Below, piece by piece: positions 37,138-52,300 of a DNA stretch of 64,000 nt (positions are counted from its first letter, which is position 1; the number at the start of each line of letters is the position of its first letter). A program made the position numbers and the translations under genes. The DNA is taken from the NCBI RefSeq assembly GCF_037975245.1, contig NC_092576.1, positions 41,670,611 through 41,734,610 of the forward strand, in the 5' to 3' direction. The notes under the pieces are model-generated. The model had not been told where the DNA came from. It saw only the letters and a program-made list of their open reading frames with translations, and made no database searches. Source of the DNA: Apostichopus japonicus (Eukaryota > Echinodermata > Holothuroidea > Aspidochirotida > Stichopodidae).

Positions 37138-37350
37138 TGTTTTCTTTTAATTGTTTTTCCTCGCGTAGAAAATATTCCGATTTGCAAGATTGTTAAACAT
37201 GCAACATTTGTATCTATTGCATTTGAACTACTCAAATAGATCACATTTGATTTCATGTTTTCACGGTCAATACATAGCTATAACCGACAGACTATAGGCA
37301 ATTGCAGTGATTACGTGATATATTCCTCGTGTCGAAGCTATCTAGTCGTT

Positions 37351-39921
37351 TCCACAATTTGGCGTCTGGTGACTCCAAATGACCTTTGACCTCCAAAAAA
37401 ACAAACAATATGATCTTTGTACTAAAAGCGTCACAACTATATCACAAAATATGACATTCGTCCAAGCTTCCCTTCTTGAGATATCGTGTTTACATGCAAG
37501 GCGCCACACAAATACACACACACACACTCGGATACAGGCATACAAACGGAGACTTTACGTCAATTGACCCAAATTTGACTCCATCACCTTTTTTATACCC
37601 CCCCCCCTCCTCCCATTACAGACCAACTAGTACCCTTAAATTGTGTACATCATGTATTTTTATGTCGATCAGTGATTTGGTACCATATAGAGCACCATAA
37701 GCTGGTTACAATATTTCATTACATACATATAAGGTGGAGGGGTGTAGGATAATCATACATTAACAAACACCGAGATTCTAAATCGAGATGTTGATTGAAC
37801 TTTGACCATATTTAATGATAAATCAAAACGTAAGTCTTACATACACGTGACATGCAATACAAAAACACAGAATCACACCAAACCCAATGTAAACAATTAA
37901 AGAAGTATGTAAATATGCCCCCTGTCATATTTACAAGAATATAGACCCAGCATTTGTATATTGTACCCTCCATTTTAAAAGCAGTCACAGTGGAACGGCT
38001 TGGCAACTGTTTTTTGTGATCTCTAACAAAAACACTTTTCATACTGCTTTGAAGAGAATACTGTACAAAGGTAAGTACACCTTAACGTTGTTGTAACGGA
38101 TCAGCTTAATTTATTTACAATTACCATGCATATGATATGCAATGTTAAGGACTTGTTTGTTCCCAAATAGAAGAAGAAAATAAAAAAAAAATAAGTGATT
38201 AGCAGACTATCCTTTAAAAAGCTGAGGAAAGTAAGTATTGGGCACATGTTACATGATCTGTTTATGATCTCCCTACAAGCATTAATCAACATTGAATGGT
38301 AAGCAAGTATTAACTTTTCCTTTCACTTTGTTCTGGCTTTAATAACAGCGACACTGTTACTTTCGATTTATGTCATGATTAAAGCAGGAATTAGGATCAT
38401 GTTGAACCAACAGGAATTGGGGGATTTGGGTGAGTGATTGAGCAGCAGTTGGCAGTGTGCATTAAGGATTTGTTGTTGCATAAGTTTAACGCTACAAACA
38501 TTATTTTGTAATTCATTAATATCAATACTTATTAGAATTACGAGCGTTGGAAATGTGGAAAGTTGAGGGTGAGGGGAGTAGGTGGGGGGATGAAGTGAGG
38601 GGTTAGCAGGAAAAGTGTCTGCGTTTGCCTAAATATCATTGTCAATCCAACAATGACGAAACGTTTATGAATCACAATTATTTAGGCTTCCACCGTCAAC
38701 GTCAAATATGGCTTTTTTATGACAAAAAAAGTATATAATATCATGAAACAATATTTACATATAAGTGAACAACTTCAAGCAAAGCACTCTTATCTTCAGT
38801 TAAAGGAAATCTTAATAAATGAAAAGTAAACTGCTTTTCATGAGTAACTGAAGAAAAATCAAACGAAATATTTACATTTACATCCAAGCTTTCAATGAGA
38901 GCCATTATTCGTTAACTGCTATAAACGATACATGGATAAGTTACACGGTTTAAAGCACGTCGATGTAATCTTCGTAATGTTGTTGGTTTTATTTCCCAAG
39001 CAAAGATGAAAGTAGTTTCTACAAGTTGTATTGAAATGCCAATGATAATGTCAAAATAAAATACTTCAACAGTTTAGTCAATTCACACTTAACTATTAGG
39101 AAAAACAGGCATGCATTTCAAAGCGACATATGTTTATTACGTTTAACCCTTTGAGTGGCACACGTGAACACGGATGTTGATGTTACGAGGATAAGGTTAC
39201 CACTGCGTCTTCTACGTTTACTTTCATTTAACAAGCTAAGCGAAAGTAATACAAGGAATTGCATTTAAATGTCAACGTTAATGATATTCTCTTCATTCGT
39301 TGCATGATAGATTGTAGTTAATCTACGTATACGTTAAGAATGAAATTGAAAATGCGTAGATAACTACAATCAATCTTCTTGGCAATTAAAAATGAATAAA
39401 ATAAGATCTTAGCAATGCATCCATTTAACACACATCCCAATCCTCGTACCTTTCTTTATCCCCTCCACACACACCTCACACACACACACACACACCAATC
39501 GTTTTTGTTTTTAATTCCCATCTACGATATTTTAGTCTTTGGCGTTAGACCATACACTGTAATCCTTTGCCTTAAAAGCACTCAACATGTTTAGATAACT
39601 TGTTGTTCACTGCTAACTGCTGTATGAAAAAGCTAAAGTAATAGCTGCGCCATTTCCCCACTATTGTGAGATTGTAGACTATACTATATGGTACAAATAT
39701 CTTTTATATTAAAAGTAAATAAACTCTTCTGCGGTTAATACTGATTTATCTTTGGTTCCATTGTATTGCCTCGCGTCTTTAATTCCAAAGGTCAATTTGA
39801 AGATCATATCGTTTGTCCTCTATAAACCTCTTTTAACAGAACCAAGCAGTACAAAATAAACCAACAGCTTAAAGTTCGTCCAGTAATGCTGCATAGTGTT
39901 AGTGTGTGGTGCGTATTGTAA

Positions 39922-39965
<44 letters not shown>

Positions 39966-39991
39966 TTACAATTATTTATATATATATATAT

Positions 39992-40032
<41 letters not shown>

Positions 40033-40224
40033 GATAACTACAATGTAACATCACAAGTGCAGGACGCGACAATATTAAGTTAACGAGCCATAGATTGATG
40101 GACGCCTATCGTGTCAGACACTTAAGTACAAAATTATAAAATGGAGACCAATCCATTAAGCTGTTTAAATGTTCGTTATTAAATTTTGCAGCAGGATTTA
40201 ATTCCTCACTATGAGACCTATGAA
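37351..40224. other. Non-coding stretch, no gene recognised
   Basis: Lies downstream of the pseudokinase receptor stop codon; its near part must hold that gene's 3' untranslated region. Contains (CA)n near 39476-39495 and (TA)n at 39924-40030. Confidence 0.5.
39924..40030. repeat. (TA)n microsatellite with short palindrome
   Basis: Two TA runs around an inverted TGTAAATATGTATATA / TATATACATATTTACA pair, about 200 bases after the stop codon of the minus-strand receptor. Confidence 0.95.
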
Positions 40225-40344
40225 CTACACGCTTTCAGCCAATGCGTTAAGAGTTCTTTCGTATGGGTTGAGATCCTCCATTTTCTCGTAATCAGTGCCC
40301 ATCTCGCAATGTGACACTTCCGATTGGATCATCGATCCACATGT
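40225..40344 (-). CDS. Pseudokinase receptor exon 15: tail and stop
   Basis: After ATCTTTTTCAG, 39 codons and TAG (40225-40227). Acidic tail with MGTDYEKMEDLNPYERTL: two tyrosines nine residues apart, the first in YxxM context. Confidence 0.82.
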   Translation of the reverse strand, partial: TCGSMIQSEVSHCEMGTDYEKMEDLNPYERTLNALAESV

Positions 40345-43300
40345 CTGAAAAAGATTTAAAGATAAATAACAGTAAATTACTGATGTCAGTGACTCATATG
40401 AATTTAAGATTAAAAGAATAAAACAGTCACATCAGATCACATATTATGTAAATAGCGTGCGCTGCTATCTTACATAGGTTGCATCATGCATTATTTACAC
40501 TTGAAAACAAAACACACGTCAGGTTACACTGAACTTGCGTTTGCTTAACTAGCCTGAAAGAATTAATTTGTTAATTTAAGGTTTATAAAGAAATACAAAA
40601 ATGTGATATTGAGGACTTCGACTACATACTTCAATGTGTTTTTTTTCCAGTTTGAACCAGTATTGAGAAGTTTAAAAGTGTTAGACGGGATTTGCCGTTT
40701 TAAAGGACGTTACTCAGGGGTGACTTCTTTATTTTCTTGGACCGTTGAAAGCATGAATATTATTTAAGATGTACTCTATTCCACCCATGATGTGAGAAAC
40801 GTTGGGTTTGTACCCATGATGAAGATTCAGAGAAGTTAAGCTTAAACAACACATGTACTGATATATCATATGCTATGACAATATCATATATGACATTAGC
40901 GTAAAGACTATTTATTCCAAATTCTAAATAAGGGGTGTTTAACAAAATTTCGCTGGCGTCCTTCTGGGAGGGGGAATTAATAAAATCTTGTTCCGGTAAG
41001 CATGCTTATGTGTAAAATTATGCTAGAATTTCCGTCATTTTAACTTCATTACGTGCGTGTATTATACAATTTAGGCTATTTGTGGGATTATATGGAGGAG
41101 GATAGTGGAAAGTAGGAGGCACCTGTTCCCATTCTCCTAGTGGATACAGACCTCTGTATATTACATGTGATTCTAGGTATACAGAGGTATTTACTATCTC
41201 ATTACCCCATGTAGAGAAGTTGTGTGTTATATTTTAGTCGACATTCCAGTACCATACGACTCACAAAAGTTTCATTTACTGAATCAAAAGTAAATTGGGC
41301 ATAGAAATATTGCTCAGACGAAGATCTTTTGCGATTCATATCCTTCAGAAGACTTTGAAAAAAATGCTCACCTCCAAGAAAGAAGACCTGATTTTACTCA
41401 TCTTTGGTCTTGAGGAGCAGTCTGTTGTCCAACAATCGAACAAAATATCGTTCCTATAGAGAAGATATATTAGCAAAGCATTTATTACAATGGTAACGTT
41501 TACCAATGAACTGTTAATTACTTACTAGAGTAGTAGTTTCGTATGATATCAAATAATTTACCATGGGTGTGATCTTGAAATTTTGAATAGGTAATTCTTT
41601 TTATTAGCGCCCACCCCCCCCCCCCCCAAAAATAAAAACAGTTATTATAACAATGGCTACACTACAATGGAAACCTTACCGTATCTCTTCATATTTTCTG
41701 GGCCAGTTCTCAAAGACGGTCTTTTGTGTTGTTGTCGATGTAGTATTTCCAAATGCAAATGGTGATGAACCTATACAAATTCAGGAACAAAATATATGCA
41801 ATTGACAAACGATGTCCATGAAAATAATAAATATTATGACCATACATTCCATAGTCAGGACAAAGTAATTGTCCAGTCGGTGCTATATAGACTAACTGTA
41901 ACGTACTATGAAGAACTGTTTAACGAGAACAAAATTTATTCTTTACTTGCGTTATTTATTTCAATAATTTCCCTGCTAATGCAGAATGAACATTGTCCAA
42001 GTGATAGCCAGATAGTTTATATAACAATGGCTTCAGTGTAATTGTACCATGAGTGTAAACATCTCTGAACTAACCTAATTATTGCACAAGTCTTCACCAC
42101 TTCTTGTTTCTGTGTGAATTATTTACTATTCATTATGAATTTGATGTTGACTAGTTGTGGCATTGAAGTGTTGTTCAACTTGTCTTACCCGGTTGAAGTA
42201 TTTCCCAAATCACAAGAGCGGTGTACCACACGTCACTTTCACAATTGTATTCGCTACGCGTAACAACTTCCGGTGGTGCATTGTACTCCGATAACTCATT
42301 CTGATGAAAAAATAATCGCAAGTCTAAAACAGTTCTAGTGGAAGGCTGTTGTGTTAGCCTTACATAATTCTTTTTTATTTTTTCTTGTACCACATTTTCA
42401 CCCGATACACACAGAGAACACAGTTAGTTATGTAAATCTTAAAGTTTCGTACCGCAGAAAAGAACTGGATCGTACTATAAATCGGTAGCATGTGCTATTA
42501 TGATTACAGTAAGAACTTAGGATATGTGTTTTTCCGACAAGTCTAGTTGTAGGGATTTGTTGGGATTACACATATTTCAGTTCTTACTGTAAACCTAGTA
42601 GTACATGCTACCGATTTATCAGATTTGTCAGCACAATCCAGTATTTACTGTGGTACAAAACTTTAAAGATTTACATTAGTAACTGTAATCTCTGTGTGAT
42701 TCGGCTGCCATTTTAGACAGTCTTAGCTATTTTAAGGAACTTCTTAATCCATTTGAACAATCTTTTACCATTGATATCGCTCTGTACATTATTTGTAATG
42801 ACTTCTAGATCTCACCTCATTCTTTTTAGTAATGATTGTGTGCCTTGCATCTTCCTTCAGACAGAAATCATACAGTTTACAAGCTCCTTGGACCGTCACC
42901 AAAATCTTCTTTGTGGAAAGTCCCGGATGTAGGAACTTAAAAAAAGACCCAAATGTAAAGTGTATCTGATCATTAAGAATAATAAAGTAGATAGAAAATA
43001 CATGTAATCAGAAATTTCCATTAAAATAAATTTCATTAAAATTGTATTACGTAACCAGATAAAGTTCCTGTCGGAAAGGCAGTAAACTTAATACTGGGTA
43101 TTAATAAACATCAAATGAAATAAGCTTGCAGTACCCCATAGGAGTGTATCAGCTCCATGCCTTCTAGTATCTCTATTACGTACTTCGCCGTTTCTACCGT
43201 TGTCATGACAACCTTCACACGATTCTCGGGGTCATTTCCGACTGTCTTATGCAAATGTTTGTCAAGTGTGGTACAGTTTAAGTGCGTTTGGAGCAGACAT

Positions 43301-46300
43301 ATTTGACCTGTAAAGAAGAAAATAGTACCCGTCTTTTTTGATACAATTTGTGAGCAAAGAAGTCTTGCTTTTGTTAGGCTCGTTTTCAAAGGTTCTTATA
43401 ACTTACCTTATGTTGAAGTAACCAAGCAATTTCCCATATGAGGTATATTTTAAAGATGTTACAATATGATCGTGATGTTCATATGAACTTCTTGTATATA
43501 TGCAGCGGTCCTACCAAAGAGGTTCGGAAAGCATTGTAAACATTTGATTCGGGTTATTGTCATTGAATGCAAACTTATTTTGCCAGACATGATTAAATTG
43601 TGATATACTTTTTTTTTTAAATTTTAGTATTAAACTTAGAACAATATATGGAACAGATAATTTCTTTTGTAAGCAATATAGGCAGGCAAATATTACTCCA
43701 ATGCGATACAATTTTAATTGTCATTTATGCTTATAATATTTATACGATCGTGTTAGTTCGTTCCTTATTGAGCAGCACCTTTATCGACACAGATGCCCTC
43801 CACAGGTACAATACATTTGTTTTCAGGTACATCTAATATTCTCTTCACAAAGTCGTCCCAATTTCTTTCTTTGAGTTGAGAGAGCTTATCTGAAAAATAA
43901 ACACATGATTTTCTTGTTAAACCATAGCAAAACGTATTAATAGTTAAATGTTAATTTGAATACTATTGTATAATAACACTGCATCGTTGCAGACAGTTCT
44001 TGGAACAGCCTGTACGGATTCGAAACAGTATCGGCTTAAAAAAAAAAAACAGAGGTTCTTCGAGGTAACATTAGTGGTCAATGAAACGTCTGGAAGGTGA
44101 GAACATGTGTCCTGTTGTTTTATATAATCTTCTTCAAAACACCGATCGTTCAACAGTAGGCCCAACAATGAAAGATTGCATAATGTTCGAAAATTTGTGT
44201 GCAATGTCGAATGTTTGTTAATTTCTCGTGACCAAGTCGACCAACATTGTAGTATATTTAAGGAAAAAAATCCACGACATTAGCACTGCTCCAATCCTAA
44301 GTATATTGTTTAACAGTAGGAGGGACATTGTGTTAGTATGAATGAAAATTTGAAACATGAATGAAAACATTTTACCGCTTAATGTTGTAACCACGACACA
44401 TGTTTTTGCTCCCGATGAGAGATTGATTGTTCCCATCCACCTGGTATATATCACTCCTATCTTTATTTGACATATCAGCCGCAGGTCCTCAGAATTGATC
44501 ATTTTCCCTCGCATCATTGTATTTCGCACAGGTAAATCATATGTCTCTGTCAAATTATAACATAATATAGTACATGAATAATGTTCCAGGAGCTGCAGTT
44601 GACTTTTAGAGAAATCCATTGGAAGTCTGACTTGTGTCACTTAACACAGAAATACTGAAAGTGTGGTGGTCTAACTTTAAAAGCAATGTGGCCAGATTTG
44701 CATACTATGCTAGCTATCTCGCGATTTGTTGGCCACCATAAGACCAGTTTGTAAAATAAATACGATCATTTTCAACAATATTAATGCTACTTAAAGTTCA
44801 TGAAAATGAATAAAGTGCATCTGTAATTGATATCTGCGTCTGTGGAGAGTCAATATGGTTTCAACATTATGGGTGAATCGTTCAATTTCGATCATTTGTG
44901 AAGTCATAGTCTTGCTTGTAACTTTTGAAGGTTAATTACAAACTATTTGAAAGAACAAAGCGGTTTAGCAAAGAAAAGAAAGAAAGAAAGAAAAATCATC
45001 CAATCGTTGCCTAAGTTTTGTCTTAATATTCTATATCTCTTTGAACTTCTCTTCTCAAACAACTTTAACCGGGGAGTTGTAGTTCCATAACAACTCCCTG
45101 CTTTAACCATTACCAATCTGCCAACGGCATCCTGGAATAAGCTCTCTACAATTATATGATTTCGGTAAGTAGTTTAAATTTACGACATGTGGAAACTTTC
45201 CACTTTCAACTACCGCAAAGTAATTTGCAAAAGTGAACATATCATGGCTTAAAAAGTAACATACTAAGTGTTTATTCTACGTTAGGCTGCGTAAAAGACA
45301 TATTTATCTTTACGTTCAGATGGCATAAATAAGTGACCTCATGGGTTGAGGGGATAAGGCGCAGCAATTCAAAACGCGGCAATGGGCTAATAGAGTCAAT
45401 GGCGATCAAGAAGAAAACCATGGATGCATTCGGTAACTCAATCTTGCGATTCATTAGTGCTGATTCATGAAACCAGTAGGACAATCCGCTCCGGAGTCTA
45501 CTTTATACTTGCACATCGGTGAGTGCAAGACTTTTGTAAGCGTTGGTACAATATGTATTCAATATAAATAATAACGTATGAACTGCGCAAAGCATGTAGC
45601 ACACAATGGTAACATAATGTTTACACTCTCTCTTTAACAAATTTACAGGCACTTCGATAATTGATATCATAAGCAATCAAACTACTTTAAACTAGAACTT
45701 ATCTTGAAACATTTAGTTATTTATTAATTGACTACGTGCGTTTGCTGAACATTAGACCTGTTTCAACTTGTTGAACCCTTCAGCACTCGTTTCAAACCAT
45801 ATCAATATGTTACTGGTTACTATAACATTGAGTAGTTAATATTACTCTGTATTATAATTTATTTGACCTTAATGCACTATAGGAAACTGATTAATGTTCT
45901 ACAGTCCTTGTACTAGTGTATAAAATATATTAATATGATATATTAGTGTCAACAAGTACTCAATAGCCGATATGATATAGCAGTAATTACCTTCAAACTG
46001 TGAATTTCCACCTTCATCGACAGACAAATAGTTATCGTCTTTGTCATTACAAGGCACATTTGGTAGCTGTAAACTGAATGACGAATATAACTTAACGTAA
46101 GACTAGAAATTGTAACCTTCACTAAACGTCATGTTACATGTTACAGACAAACTTTTGCAAAAATAACAAAGGCGTAGTTCCATAATATATGAATATGTAC
46201 AAGCCTAGGGGTATGTATAGTAGGGTAGACCTACCACATCCCTATTTCATATTGTGTGTCACTTCGGTTAGAAGTGGACACATGTTTGGTGTTTATAAGT

Positions 46301-49300
46301 GGATACAGCCCCTCCCTTTACTATGCTTTAGCAGTTACACATTCATTCATCATCAACTTACCGATGGATACTGCGGTACCTTTCGGACATAGGCCTGCCT
46401 AAAGGAAAAGAATAACCCTTAAACTGTGACAGAAATACAGTTACAAGAAGAATTTTGCTGAAATGGTTGATCTGTTATAAAACAACCAGATACACAAGGA
46501 TTATGTTGATTTTACAATAAGATTACTTTTACTGAAAGTAGAAAATCAACCGTGGTACCTTAAGACCATTATTTTAATGATATGTAAAATAATATTTTGT
46601 AAAATTAAGTGGGCCTGACGTTTCAATCCTAGCAGGATCGTCTTCAGCAACTGAATGGAATTCAGCAGTTTGCTAACGGTTTTCGTTTAATTTTGTAAAA
46701 TAGTATGAACACATTTAACTCAAAGATACCTGTTTCAAACGACGAGTGTTGAATTCTGAAAATATGAACAGAAAATGGATTCAGCTATTACAATTTAGTT
46801 AATATGTGAGATATAGGAATGTACATTGTACTGTACTGTTATGTAAACATATGGTTGTCAAGTTTATTTTTAAACCATGTTGGACTCTGCAAGGTAAACA
46901 ATATAGTCAGTTACGGTCACACCGCCACATTTCTGATGATAAAGGATTGAAGGAGGACAGTGCAAGTTTGACAACTTATGGACTTGAAAGGAGTTGCTGT
47001 TTAGGATTATTTTCAAAGCATTACTTTCCCACGAAAGTAATTCCATGAAAACATTGGTCGAACGCAGGCTCTGGCAGATATATTGACTTGTAAATTAGGT
47101 TTTATTCTGGTGTAAACATTTTACTATAGGAATCCGATTACGCAAAGTCTTTTGACAGAGCAAGACGTCGCATGACACATTTCGTAAATACCCTTTAGTC
47201 ATTAATGTTGCTGTAAGAGGCTGTCGTGCGTCAAACAAAAGTTCCCTGTACGTGTAGACCACATTGATTCTCATTAGGCCCCCTATATGTGCCCATGCAT
47301 GCGCTTGGGTAAAATATTGAACTGATTGTTGCACGTGTAAAGAAAGGATCTCCATAGTTGCAACATATGACGTCAGAGGTATTAAAGATACTAGTTCATT
47401 GCTTAACATTTTCCATTGTATTTGTATCAGAAGAGAAAAACATTACTTTTTATTTTTGTTTCTAAAATTTCTGGTAGTCCTAAATGCGTTAATATAACCT
47501 CCAAATTATCGCAATGATATGCGATACGTTCTGCAAATGACCAAATTACCGAAATATTGCCTCCTGTTTACGAGAACCTGAGAAAAATAGGAATAAAAGA
47601 GATTAAATATTGGGCACATGCTTAGTTGAGTATGGGATATAATGAACTTGACAGATCAATATACGGCATACTTATCATTGGCATTTAAACCAATGATGTT
47701 GCTCTCTTGCAGTTCGCACAGTACTATTTGTGAAGGAAATTGGAATGGGAAATAGGGAAGACTATTAAAGTGAGAACAACAAATATAAATATTTGAAATA
47801 TGCCTGGTAGAATTATTAACAAACCCCAAAATGACATATTATCTTACATTCAAAATTATATTCTTATTGTGACGTTTCTATATAAAAGGCACACGACTAA
47901 CTGTCAAGACAAATACATATGCATACATTTAATCAATATTTATGTATAAAATAAATGTATATATAAACATTTACTTACTATAACTTTTCCAGATAAGGAG
48001 AGCAGCAAAAATTGCAACAACTGCAACTATTACACTTGTCGTGGAAACCCCGATAATTAGAGAATGATTCAACTCTGTCGAGTTTTCAGAAGATGAGACT
48101 TCTTCATTGTCTTTCCATACTCGAGTCATTGGTTCTAAATAGAACAAAAGAGTTCAAAAGAAACATGAATTTAAGCAAGGAATTGACCCGTCCATAAGAT
48201 AAAGATACATGTGGGATTCTACAGTTCGTAGAAATCCTTTTTACTGATGTTGCATAGCTTAACCAATGTCCTTGTCATGATCTCTGCCAGTGTTACAAAG
48301 TTTGGATTGTTGTTGCTTTTTATTCGAAGTGTTCATGTAGTGTTATCAGATAAATGAACTTGTCGTCAAACATATTCTTGACAATAAAAAAGGCTATAGT
48401 CTCATTAAATTGTTTCTTTCCATAAAGCAACGTAATTGCAGTATGATTACAAGCATCTCTTACCTATACATGTGAATACCAGGTGGTACTGCTAGGCCTG
48501 GGTCACAGTGTTGTTTCGAAAAAGGTAAACAAATACATTCCAGAATCGTAAGGGAAGTGAATCTTAAAAATTGCGTTACTTTGTGAGGCGAGACGAGCCA
48601 TCACTTTCAGTTCTCTTGAAATGAAAGGAAACTGCAAATTTGACGTTAAACTAGCAAATATATTTATTTTAAAATGAATATACCACCACCTTCTTTTATA
48701 ATCTCAAAAGTTGCATTGAGACGTTGATCCCGAAATCCGTTGACGACACACGTGACATTACCAACTTCTCTTTCATATCCGAATATCAATTTTGTCTTAA
48801 ATGTGTATAAATTATCTCCAATGTTGATCCGTTTTGATAAAATCTTTGCTTTGACGAGATTAGTACTCTGATTATCTACGAGCCAGGTCATGTTGAGGTC
48901 AGGTCGCGTCCCGTTGACCTGACATACTGCCAACACAGTTGCGCTTTCATTTGTGATATTCAAGTCAATTGTCAAACCGGCAACAGTAACATCTGGTGAC
49001 AAGAGATTATTAATACCTGATCATTCATATAGAGCACAAAGTAAAACCAAAATAAGGATACTAACCCTCACACTTGTAAGGTGAATTTGTGCAAAGGTTT
49101 CATACTCGTACTCATAGCAAAGTCTAATTCGGATCCTGTCCAGCTTTTCGCCGGTCGATATATTCCACTATTACGAGAGAGGTGTTTTGTATTTGTGTAG
49201 AAACCAGACAGTCATTTATTTTTCTTAAATCAGTTTGAGAAGGACACGTCACATCTCTAACCTATTTTAATTATTGAATTAATATAATTTACATTATTAT

Positions 49301-52300
49301 TAACCCCTTACCCATGCCGACTTTTTACCATTGTTAAAGTTGACGCCAATAAAATAAATACTGGTATAGTCCAAGTATAACAGACCGTCGACGAGTGGAA
49401 CTTGATCCACTTCTATCCTACTTCTATCCCATTCCTATCCTACTTCTATCCTATTTCTATCCTACTTCTATCCTACTTATATTCTATCCTACTTCTATCC
49501 TACTTCTATACTTGTAATCCATTTCCATACCATTTATACTCGTACTACAAATCTATTAAAATAAATGTAACCCAAGAACGATTTAACGAATCTAACAGTT
49601 ATAATGATGGACATTGTAAATATGACTGGGCCGACCTTAATAATGTAGTGATAAATTAAAATTATAGTTTAATTTTTTCACCTTTATTATTGACAGATTA
49701 TTGTTTAATTCTTCTCACCACAGTTCATTACCGTGACCTTGCTTGGGCAAGTTCACAACTTTGTCATGGTGTAATTGGAATTAAATCGTGAGAGTTGAGA
49801 CCCATGCCGAATCATTTATACACACTTAGCCATTATCAAGAACACATTTGGCATCACATTTATGCGATCGTCATCAATGCAATTGTCATCAATCATCAAT
49901 TGTGACTTTCAGGAGATAAATGGAAAGCATTCAGCATTTCCCTTCTGGAAAATACTAAATGATGTTTATTGTGAGTTTGAGTATTGACCCTAAACTTACA
50001 GTTTGTCCGATATTCTCTGACAATCGTCTGGTTCGGTTGTTTCTCTCCCCAAATACTATAACAACTAATGTTACCATGTGGTTTATCTGGATCAGGTCGG
50101 ATGATTATGGATGAATTGGAATCATATGTCAAGTTGTCAGCTTTGAGAAAGACATCCTCACTTATGGTTGAACTATTGGACTTTATCGATGGATTGTCAC
50201 CATTGATCAGCCACGTGAGTCTAGCTTGTGGTCTTGCGCCGCTTGCGAAGCACTGCGCGTCTATGACATCCCCAATTTCTATGTAGATAACATCTTGTGA
50301 GAAATCACCATCGATGGCCAAACCAAGCACTGGAACAACTGCAAGCAGGAAAAATTTTAAAGCAAAAAAGCTCATGAAACACATTCTGAAAAATCATTTA
50401 TTATCAATATTCCATGAGAATGTAAACACTGCATGATGAGTGTGTTTTTTTTCTTCGAGAAAGCTTTCTTTTACACCCCCAAAGCCATGTCTGCTGTGCC
50501 TCAGCTTTCAACACCTTCCGAAACAGAAAGTAAAATAGGTCTGACAATGCAACCTTTGCATCAGATGGAATTTGGTATTATCAATGTTCATTTTAGAAGA
50601 AAAACAAACCGTGAAAATCCCTTAAGAAAAAAACTTGACGTTTGTCAGTAATCTGAGTGACTTTTGAAGGTGAGAAGTGATGGACATGGGTGTCTAGCTG
50701 CTTTACTCTGCTGGAATCAAATTGTTTCTGTCAGGCACACAGATGCAGGACGGTATCATCGTACACATTAGTAGTCTTTGGACCCTTTCTTTAAACTAAT
50801 GTACTTCTCAAGGTTTTCCTCTGAACAACGAACTGTGCATACTAGGCGTTACTAGGCGGGTGTGGGCGGGCGGTGCGGGAGCCAGGTGCCTTGGCAACAG
50901 TAAGGTCTATTCACAAGCACCAAAAACAAATAAGCACTCAACTAACGATGTTGATATCGGCATGTGACGTTCATTCACTAGTAAACCATGGGATTCCCAT
51001 ATACTCTTAAAGGTCTTATAAACATCAAAGCCATATTGCATCTGCTGACGACAGTACAGTTTACAGCCATTTGAAGGTTGCTCGCGCCTTCTTAGTAAAC
51101 CCCAAAACAATGACTCACAAAAGGGTGCCGACTTTATATATAGTATCGAGGTTTCGACGAAATCCTGATCTTATTGTCAAAATATCTTTCATTTTTAAAT
51201 ATAGAACACTTTATGCACTATATTACCTCGAATTTTGTGAAAAAAAGATATACTAGTTGAAACGCATTACAACTCTCGGGTATTTAACCGCTGCTCACAA
51301 ATTGTTTTTACATTTTGATAAAAAAAAATCCTAGCGTGTTCAATTTTTTTTTACAATCTTACGTTAGGCCCTTAACTAAATACATAGGGCAAACGACCCA
51401 ACCGCGGTCTATATCTTTCCTTATGTTTACTTTGATTAGACCGAAATGTTGGGGAGGTGCCTTTAAATAAATGTTTGAGCTCCATTTGGTTTCTATGGTA
51501 CTCCCAGTTGGAAGGCCAAAGACACTTTATGGAGGGGCACCAATAGTTAAAGGAGGGGCACAATACTTATGTGATATTACTTGTAAAGCTTTTGGGTGGG
51601 GTGGATAACACAATTTCGAACGTAGAGGGGCATGTTCCCTTGGTCCAGTCTGGCTACCGGACTGTCGGGGAGCTGTTTATACTCAAATGGAGTCATATAG
51701 CCACATTAGACAAATGCTCAGTGAATGGTAAAGACTGATATACACTGCAAATCGACTTGATCATGTTGAGGTAAAACATTTTATCGAACATTTTTGAGGC
51801 AATTAAGTCTACAAAAGCTGAAGCTCAGTAAAAGATATTCGAAAATTACGGCATTTTTAAATTGAAAGGTACCCCACATTAATGAGACAATAATATGCCA
51901 TTATTGCTGTGTATAAGTTAACAGTGCAGGTGCTTGGAAATAGAACTTCCAAAAATGTATTTCTCTGCATTCTTTCTGATTGTTTTCAATGGACGCATCA
52001 GATAGTCCAAGTATACATACTTACATACTTGTAAAATAAAAGTCAACATGTAAGAAGAAATATATTGCCTCTCTCAAAATATCCAACTTCAACCCACCCC
52101 CCCCCCCCCTCTCCCCAAATGAAATGGTCATTGGCTTTCAATGAAAGGATAGGCCTACATACTTATGTTGCTTTAATACAACGATGACTTCATATTTATA
52201 CTACTTTTTAAGCAATTTCTTACAATCTGGAAAGTAAGAAGGGCATTTCATTTCCTAACTGTAATACTGTACGTAAACTCTACGTAGGTTAAAACTGTTG

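Larger units (their letters stand above)
36300..37350 (+). repeat. Tandem duplication carrying tRNA-like cores
   Basis: Two copies of a roughly 600-base unit: CTCGTGTGGTATA…AGCTGGAGG at 36369-36406 recurs at 36975-37012, and the tRNA-like core at 36460 recurs at 37066, both 606 bases apart. Segments with TTCATGTTTTCACGGTCAAT recur at about 36592 and 37252. A third, more diverged core lies at 36115-36188. Confidence 0.75.

Noticed and set aside
42175-43389. Active tyrosine kinase
   Set aside because: Catalytic Asp, metal-binding Asn, DFG glycine and ATP-binding Lys are all replaced.
50000-50384. ATG 50384 as start of a separate Ig protein with its own signal peptide
   Set aside because: The would-be leader is a pyrimidine-rich acceptor tract ending in TTGCAG; phase and exon length fit an internal exon.
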